Positions 59,517 to 64,000 of a DNA stretch of 64,000 nt are shown piece after piece. Position numbers and translations under genes: made by a program. Origin of the DNA: Variovorax sp. V93 (GTDB taxonomy: Bacteria > Pseudomonadota > Gammaproteobacteria > Burkholderiales > Burkholderiaceae_C); assembly GCF_041154485.1 (NCBI RefSeq), contig NZ_AP028670.1, positions 434,001-498,000 of the forward strand, given 5' to 3'. The notes beneath the pieces were generated by a model. It had not been told where the DNA came from. It worked only from the letters and a program-made list of their open reading frames with translations, and searched no databases. Positions within the stretch are counted from its first letter, which is position 1. Each line of letters begins with the position of its first letter.

Positions 59517-59621
59517 ATGTCCGTCCTCCAGTGGGTCGCGGTGGCGCTGGCCGCGGTGCTGTCTGCCGCGGGTGCGTGGCTGTTGCTGAACATGTTCGTC
59601 TTCTGGGTCACGCTCGACTGA
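59517..59621 (+). CDS. 34-residue single-helix membrane protein, probable
   Basis: ATG 59517: starts MSVLQWVAVALAAVLS and ends FVFWVTLD. Nearly all is one hydrophobic helix (LQWVAVALAAVLSAAGAWLL, then NMFVFW). No strong ribosome site (GGCAGACCCGCC). It sits in the 141-base gap between 59498 and 59640, on the same strand. Small membrane peptides like this are often missed; its reality is moderate. Confidence 0.45.
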   Translation: MSVLQWVAVALAAVLSAAGAWLLLNMFVFWVTLD

Positions 59622-59639
59622 GCCCATGGAGGTCTGCCC

Positions 59640-59924
59640 ATGTGCCTGAACCTCTTGAGGGCGCTGTCCGAAGCGCCGCTGCCCTGCACCCGGGCCGATG
59701 CCGCGGTGATCGACAGGCTGCGCGTGCTCGACGCCGCCGGTCTGATCACGGTGCGGATTCCACCGCCGCACGCCGCTGTCGATCCCATCCAGCGACAGGA
59801 TGCAGCCACCGTGCTCGAGATCACACCGCGCGGACGCGAAGCCCTGCGCACGAACAGGGTCGAGGACGAGCGGCCCCTGATACCGACGATTGACACAGTG
59901 TTTCCGTCTGATGCGCAGCATTGA
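59640..59924 (+). CDS. Small protein with winged-helix-like C-terminus
   Basis: 94 residues, GGAGGTCTGCCC ribosome site. MCLNLLRALSEAPLPCTRAD, DRLRVLDAAGLITVRIP and VLEITPRGREALR; the last two look like the wing of a small DNA-binding fold. A regulator role is possible only. It ends 93 bases before the next gene. Confidence 0.75.
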   Translation: MCLNLLRALSEAPLPCTRADAAVIDRLRVLDAAGLITVRIPPPHAAVDPIQRQDAATVLEITPRGREALRTNRVEDERPLIPTIDTVFPSDAQH

Positions 59925-60017
59925 TGATGCAGCCAAGCACGGGTTCTAAATTGGTATGGCGCGATTCGTTTTCCGATGGCAATGGCGAACGCAAGCGCAA
60001 CGCCCAAGGAGACCAAG

Positions 60018-60227
60018 ATGGACACACTCACTGCATCCGGTGGCTACGAACTTCGGTTTCAACCCCTGTTCGACAATCACCGCGCCTTCGTCTTTCCATG
60101 TGACGCGGTCGGCCATGTGGACATGGATTCGCTCAGCGAGCGGACGCTCAACAACTACCTGTATGCACGCGCGATGATGGGACTGGAACTTTCCTGGCCC
60201 GAGGTGCGCCTGAGCCGGCCGCACTGA
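60018..60227 (+). CDS. Small protein upstream of phaC, unknown function
   Basis: 69 residues from ATG 60018 after CAAGGAGACCAAG. YELRFQPLFDNHRAFVFPCD, GHVDMDSLSERTLNNYLYAR and MGLELSWPEVR. No family I can name. Only 30 bases before phaC, so likely the same operon. I found no FNR box in front; TTGATGATGCAGCCAA near 59921 has the wrong spacing. Confidence 0.78.
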   Translation: MDTLTASGGYELRFQPLFDNHRAFVFPCDAVGHVDMDSLSERTLNNYLYARAMMGLELSWPEVRLSRPH

Positions 60228-60257
60228 CCACCCGCGAGCTTTCCGCAACAAAACACC

Positions 60258-61922
60258 ATGAACGCAGAGCCCGACGAACTCGACCGAACCTTGCACGCAC
60301 TCTGGGGCCACCTGGGCGGAGGCATGTCGCCCGCAGCGCAGATGCTGGCGTGGTCGGACTGGGCCGTCCACCTCGCGACGCAGCCCGGCCGCGCGATCCG
60401 CGCCGCCATCGACGGAGCCGCGGTCCAGGCACCCGGGACGGTGCACGAGCCGCGCCTGTCGGGACCGCAATGGGATGCCTGGCCGTTCAGCCTGTACCGG
60501 CAGGCCCACGAGGCCGCCGCCCACCGCCTGCGCACCTTCATTCACGGCGTGCCCGGCGTGGACCGCCACCATGAACAGCTGGTGGCCTTCATGGCACGGC
60601 AATGGCTGGAGCTGCTGTCGCCGGCCAACGCCGCGGTCACCAATCCGCAGGTGCTGCAGAAGATCGCAGCCACCGGCGGCGGCTGCCTGGCGAGCGGCGC
60701 GATGCACTGGGCCGAGGATGCCGGCCGCATGGCCTTCGGGCGTGCACCGGCCGGGGCGGAGTCGTTCAGGCCCGGACATGAAGTCGCGCTCACGCCCGGA
60801 CAGGTGATCCTGCGCAACGAGCTCATCGAGCTCATCCAGTACGCCCCCGCCACGCCGACGGTGCACGCCGAACCGGTGCTGATCGTCAGCGCCTGGATCA
60901 TGAAGTACTACGTGCTCGATCTCTCGCCGCACAATTCGCTGGTCCGCCATCTCGTGGCCAACGGGCACACGGTCTTCGCGATCTCATGGCGCAACCCGCA
61001 GGCGGCCGACGCGGAACTCGGCATGGCCGAATACCTGCGCCTGGGCATCATGGCCAGCCTCGACGCGATCGAGGCCGTGGCGCCCCGGCGCCGCGTCCAT
61101 GCGGTGGGCTATTGTCTCGGCGGCACCCTGATGGCGATCGCCGCGGCGGCCATGGCGCGAGACAAGGACGACCGCCTGGCCACGCTCACCCTGCTGGCCG
61201 CGCAGACCGACTTCACCGAGCCGGGGGAACTGGGCCTCTTCATCGACGAAAGCCAGCTGGCGTTCCTGGAGGACATCATGTCGCGCCAGGGCTACCTGGG
61301 CGCGGAGCAGATGGCGGCGGCTTTCCAGGCCTTGCGCCCGGGCGATCTGCTCTGGGCGCCGATGGTGCGCAACTACCTGCTGGGCGAACGCGTGCCGGTG
61401 ACCGACCTGATGGCCTGGAACGCAGACGGCACGCGCATGCCGCACCGCATGCATGCCGACTACCTGCGCAGCCTGTTCCTCGACAACGCGCTGGCCGAGG
61501 GCCACTACCTGGTCGACGGACGGCCGGTGTCGCTCAACGACATCGACGTGCCGGTGTTCGCGCTCGGCACCCGCACCGACCACGTGGCACCCTGGCGATC
61601 GGTGTACAAGATCAATCTGCTGTGCGACACCGAGGTCAGCTTCGTGCTGACGGAGGGCGGCCACAACGCCGGCATCCTGAGCGAGCCGGGGCATCCGCAC
61701 CGCAGCCACCAGCTGCTGAAGCGCACGAGGAACGCGCCGTACGTGGCGCCGGACGAATTCCTCGACCGCGCGCAGCAGAGGGCAGGCTCCTGGTGGCCCT
61801 GCTTCCAGCAGTGGCTGGCGGCGCATTCGGGACCGAGGCGGCGGCCGCCGGGCATGGGTTCGCCGCGGCACGGCTACCCGCCGATCGGCGACGCGCCGGG
61901 CGCCTACGTGCTCGAGCGCTGA
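60258..61922 (+). CDS. phaC: Polyhydroxyalkanoate synthase
   Basis: 554 residues, class I size. N-terminal PhaC domain then an alpha/beta hydrolase core with GYCLGG (nucleophile C286), IVSAWIMKYYVLDLSP, GHTVFAISWRNP, and the distal Asp in GTRTDHVAPW (about 441) and His in GGHNAGI (about 470). Polymerises hydroxyacyl-CoA to storage polyester. C-terminus extends with a Pro-rich tail. Together with the phasin-like gene it shows carbon storage as part of this locus. Confidence 0.94.
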   Translation: MNAEPDELDRTLHALWGHLGGGMSPAAQMLAWSDWAVHLATQPGRAIRAAIDGAAVQAPGTVHEPRLSGPQWDAWPFSLYRQAHEAAAHRLRTFIHGVPGVDRHHEQLVAFMARQWLELLSPANAAVTNPQVLQKIAATGGGCLASGAMHWAEDAGRMAFGRAPAGAESFRPGHEVALTPGQVILRNELIELIQYAPATPTVHAEPVLIVSAWIMKYYVLDLSPHNSLVRHLVANGHTVFAISWRNPQAADAELGMAEYLRLGIMASLDAIEAVAPRRRVHAVGYCLGGTLMAIAAAAMARDKDDRLATLTLLAAQTDFTEPGELGLFIDESQLAFLEDIMSRQGYLGAEQMAAAFQALRPGDLLWAPMVRNYLLGERVPVTDLMAWNADGTRMPHRMHADYLRSLFLDNALAEGHYLVDGRPVSLNDIDVPVFALGTRTDHVAPWRSVYKINLLCDTEVSFVLTEGGHNAGILSEPGHPHRSHQLLKRTRNAPYVAPDEFLDRAQQRAGSWWPCFQQWLAAHSGPRRRPPGMGSPRHGYPPIGDAPGAYVLER

Positions 61923-61966
61923 GTTCCCGGCGCGGCCGCCCGCGGCGGCGTGCCGCCGTCGCGCCC

Positions 61967-62809
61967 TCAATGCGCCATCAGGACCGGCACGCTTGCCCGC
62001 GCCAGGATCTGCCGCGTGACGCCGCCCAGAACCATTTCCTGCACACGCGGGTGGCCATAGCCCCCCATCACGAGCAGGTCGGCGCCCAGTTCCGAGACGC
62101 GCGACAGCAGCGCAGCGGCGACATCGCTGCCCGCGACATCGCGCTCGAAGCTCGCCTGGATGCCGTGGCGCGCCAGGAAGCGGAGCATCTCCGCGGCGGA
62201 GGGCGGCCGATCGTCGCCCGCCTCCTGCGGCCTGCGGAAGTCCACCAGCGTCACCCGGAGGGCGCGCTGCAGCGCCGGCAGCGCCGCCTGGAGCGCCACG
62301 GCGGCCTCCCGCGAACCGTTCCAGGCCACCACCGCGTTCCGCGCGACGCCCTCGAAATCGCCGTCGCAAGGCACGACCAGCACCGGCCTGCCCACTTCCA
62401 TCAGCACATGGCCGACCAGGCCGTGCACGGCGACGTCCCTCGCGCCCGAGCCGTCGTCGCGGCCCAGCACGACGAGATCGCTCGCGCGACCGTGTTGCAC
62501 CACGGCATCGGTCGTCGCTGCGTCGACCACACGAAGCTCGTGCGCGACGGCACCCGTTGCCGCGACGGCTTGCTCGAACTCCCGGCCGATGGTCTCGGCC
62601 CGGCGGCGCAGGTAGTCGGCCGACGCCGCGATGAAGTCGCCCACTTCCGGGGCAATGGCATCGGCCGGAATCACGCCGTCGTACCGTCCCGAGGGCACGA
62701 GGCCGACGAGATGGCTGCCGTGTGCTCCGGCCCATCGCGCCGCCAGCGCGGTGCGCGCCGCGCAGCGGTCGGAATGGTCGAGATGCACGAGGATGGTTTT
62801 GAAGTTCAT
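61967..62809 (-). CDS. Tandem-domain universal stress protein
   Basis: 280 residues, ATG 62809. Near twin of the protein at 23152: MNFKTILVHLDHSDRCAART, LVGLVPSGRYDGVIPADAIA, and MGGYGHPRVQEMVLGGVTRQILA with PVLMAH. Both also share a perfect box and a GAAGAT -10. A recent duplication (inference). Converges with phaC (44 bases). Confidence 0.93.
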   Translation of the reverse strand: MNFKTILVHLDHSDRCAARTALAARWAGAHGSHLVGLVPSGRYDGVIPADAIAPEVGDFIAASADYLRRRAETIGREFEQAVAATGAVAHELRVVDAATTDAVVQHGRASDLVVLGRDDGSGARDVAVHGLVGHVLMEVGRPVLVVPCDGDFEGVARNAVVAWNGSREAAVALQAALPALQRALRVTLVDFRRPQEAGDDRPPSAAEMLRFLARHGIQASFERDVAGSDVAAALLSRVSELGADLLVMGGYGHPRVQEMVLGGVTRQILARASVPVLMAH

Positions 62810-62896
62810 GGACGGTCCCCGATCGGCAGTGGGATGCACCTTTGGCGCGGCAGAGAGACGGATGGGCGCATCTTCGGCGGCCGCGGTGCGGTGGCC

Positions 62897-62910
62897 TTGA
62901 TGCCGATCAA
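62897..62910 (-). promoter_or_regulatory. FNR/Dnr-type box for USP 61967
   Basis: TTGATGCCGATCAA, the same 14 bases as at 24079. GAAGAT on the minus strand (62875 to 62870) begins 28.5 bases away; predicted +1 about 62862. Confidence 0.85.
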
Positions 62911-62929
62911 GCCCGCGCACCGTTCCTCA

Positions 62930-62943
62930 TTGCGCTGGCGCAA
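62930..62943 (+). promoter_or_regulatory. Palindromic FNR-like box for USP 62979
   Basis: TTGCGCTGGCGCAA. CAGCAT at 62966-62971 begins 29.5 bases from the centre; predicted +1 about 62978, one base before the ATG. Confidence 0.65.
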
Positions 62944-62978
62944 GGCATGCGCCGCTGCGCCGGCGCAGCATGGCCGCC

Positions 62979-63815
62979 ATGCGCACGCTTCCATCGATCC
63001 TCGTCCACCTGGACGGCACCGTCCGCGCCGAAACGCGCTTGCGCTTCGCCCACCAGCTCGCCCAGGCCCATGGGTCCGCGTTGACCGGCTTCTTTGCGGT
63101 CGCGCCGCCGGTGCTGCCGGCACTCGCCCTCCCCGGGGGCCTGCCGGCCATGCCGATGCGGGGGCCGGTCGATCCCGATCACCGGGCGCGTGCCCTCGCG
63201 ACCTTCGAACGCGCCCTGCAGGACAGCGCCGTTCGCAGCGACTGGCAGGAGCTTCGCGGCGAGCCGGTCGTCGAGGCCTTCGTGCGCCGCGCCCTGACTG
63301 CGGACCTCATGGTGCTGGGGCAGCGCGATCCCTTCGACGCCACCGGCTTCGACGTGCCCGGCGATTTCGTCGAGGCAGCGCTGCTCGGCAGCGGCAAGCC
63401 GGCCCTGATCGTTCCCTTCGCAGGCGAACCGCCGGCGCGGTTGCGGACGGTGCTGGTCGCATGGCGCTCCACCCGCGAGGCCGCGAGTGCGCTGGCCACC
63501 GCGACACCGGTGCTGTGCGGGGCGACGCAGCTTCACCTCGTCTGTGCCGCGGAAGACGGCCCGGGCGACCCGCTGTCCGGGATGGCGGCCGTTCGCGACT
63601 GCCTGCGGATGCGGGGCATCGAGCGGGTGCACGAGCATGGGCTTGTCGAGGCGCGGAATCCCGGCAAGGCCCTGCTGTCGCTGGCCACTGAGGTCGGTGC
63701 CGACCTGATCGTCATGGGCTGCTACGGCCACAGCCGGGCAAGGGAACTGGTGCTCGGCGGCGTCACGCGCACCGTGCTGGAATCGGCCACGCTGCCGGTC
63801 TGGATGGCCCATTGA
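62979..63815 (+). CDS. Tandem-domain universal stress protein
   Basis: 278 residues from ATG 62979 (ATG 62970 also in frame, but upstream of the predicted +1 and lying inside the -10). MRTLPSILVHLDGTVRAET start, LIVMGCYGHSRARELVLGG, ends LPVWMAH. Closest to the protein at 54096. No Shine-Dalgarno before the ATG, so a leaderless mRNA is likely. Confidence 0.9.
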   Translation: MRTLPSILVHLDGTVRAETRLRFAHQLAQAHGSALTGFFAVAPPVLPALALPGGLPAMPMRGPVDPDHRARALATFERALQDSAVRSDWQELRGEPVVEAFVRRALTADLMVLGQRDPFDATGFDVPGDFVEAALLGSGKPALIVPFAGEPPARLRTVLVAWRSTREAASALATATPVLCGATQLHLVCAAEDGPGDPLSGMAAVRDCLRMRGIERVHEHGLVEARNPGKALLSLATEVGADLIVMGCYGHSRARELVLGGVTRTVLESATLPVWMAH

Positions 63816-63826
63816 GCCCGCTGCCG

Positions 63827-64000
63827 ATGCAAGCCGGCGCCGCGCTCGCCCCTTCACCTGCGGCAGCCACCGAGGGAGCTGCCGAGCGCCTGCCGGACAC
63901 CGAGGCAAAGGTCCGCTGCCTCGAGTCGTTTCTCGCGGCGAGCGACGCGAGCGCATTTCCCCAGCGCATCGAGACCCACATGTCATGGGTGCTCGTGGGC
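63827..64000 (+). CDS. Second APH/AAA kinase, N-terminal fragment
   Basis: Runs off the right edge; 58 residues seen. The segment IETHMSWVLVG matches the VETHISWVLLTA start of the kinase at 18984. ATG 63827, 11 bases after the USP stop; a TTG at 63812 overlapping that stop is an alternative. The first about 28 residues are Ala/Pro-rich and unrelated. The call rests on this short match and position. Confidence 0.65.
   Translation, partial: MQAGAALAPSPAAATEGAAERLPDTEAKVRCLESFLAASDASAFPQRIETHMSWVLVG

Noticed and set aside
59921..59936. TTGATGATGCAGCCAA as an FNR box before the phaC operon
   Set aside because: Half-sites are two bases too far apart and no -10 lies at the usual distance.
61923..61966. 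GC-rich hairpin between phaC and the convergent USP as a bidirectional terminator
   Set aside because: Stem is plausible but there is no T-run on either side, so I cannot support it.

Overview
The window is very GC-rich, almost fully coding, and has no tRNA, rRNA, insertion sequence or CRISPR array that I can see. Gene content and protein style point to a facultatively denitrifying betaproteobacterium of the Burkholderiales, probably Comamonadaceae. That placement is inferred from the proteins, not from a marker gene.

Layout. (1) 1-11293 (+): the 3' end of a respiratory nitrate reductase operon (narG fragment, narH, narJ, narI), continuing without a gap into a PpiC-type isomerase, beta-carbonic anhydrase, NMO-like flavin oxidoreductase, B12-dependent (class II) ribonucleotide reductase, nitroreductase and PlsC-like acyltransferase; from narJ onward each start overlaps the previous stop. 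(2) 11306-17986: nitric-oxide block: quinol NO reductase with a DUF2249 protein, NsrR-like repressor, DUF59 protein, two polytopic membrane proteins (the second NnrS) and a small DUF2892 protein. (3) 18126-36662: L,D-transpeptidase, AAA/APH kinase, cation P-type ATPase, universal stress proteins (USPs), a CFA-synthase-like methyltransferase paired with a DHCR24-like flavoprotein, zinc alcohol dehydrogenase, a fluoride riboswitch with crcB and a DUF190 gene, PEP synthase with a CBS protein, phosphoribosyltransferase, a candidate small RNA, a quinone-reductase-like flavoprotein and an MgtC/DUF4010 protein. (4) 36886-43353 (-): outer-membrane factor plus yhiI-rbbA-yhhJ-like ABC export operon. (5) 43481-51363: acyl-CoA-ligase-like enzyme divergent from a Pat-type lysine acetyltransferase, a c-type cytochrome, and a MacAB-like ABC exporter. 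(6) 51579-64000: six more USPs, an exported Ala-rich helical protein, a phasin-like protein, MgtA-like Mg2+ ATPase, a PRPP synthetase paralogue, several tiny proteins, PHA synthase and, at the right edge, the start of a second AAA/APH kinase.

What ties it together. I count 23 FNR/Dnr-type boxes (TTGA/TTGC-N6-TCAA/GCAA) between 11.7 and 63 kb, nearly all intergenic. In nearly every case a TANNNT-like or NANNNT -10 element begins 28 to 30 bases from the box centre, the geometry of a class II FNR promoter (box at -41.5). So the segment reads as one low-oxygen / denitrification regulon: nitrate and NO respiration, oxygen-independent dNTP synthesis, membrane-lipid change, gluconeogenic and storage-polymer metabolism, ion pumps and USPs. 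It resembles the low-oxygen-activated (lxa) locus described in Burkholderia cenocepacia. Several of these promoters place the predicted +1 on the initiation codon (leaderless mRNAs), and one drives a roughly 190-nt non-coding transcript ending in a strong terminator.
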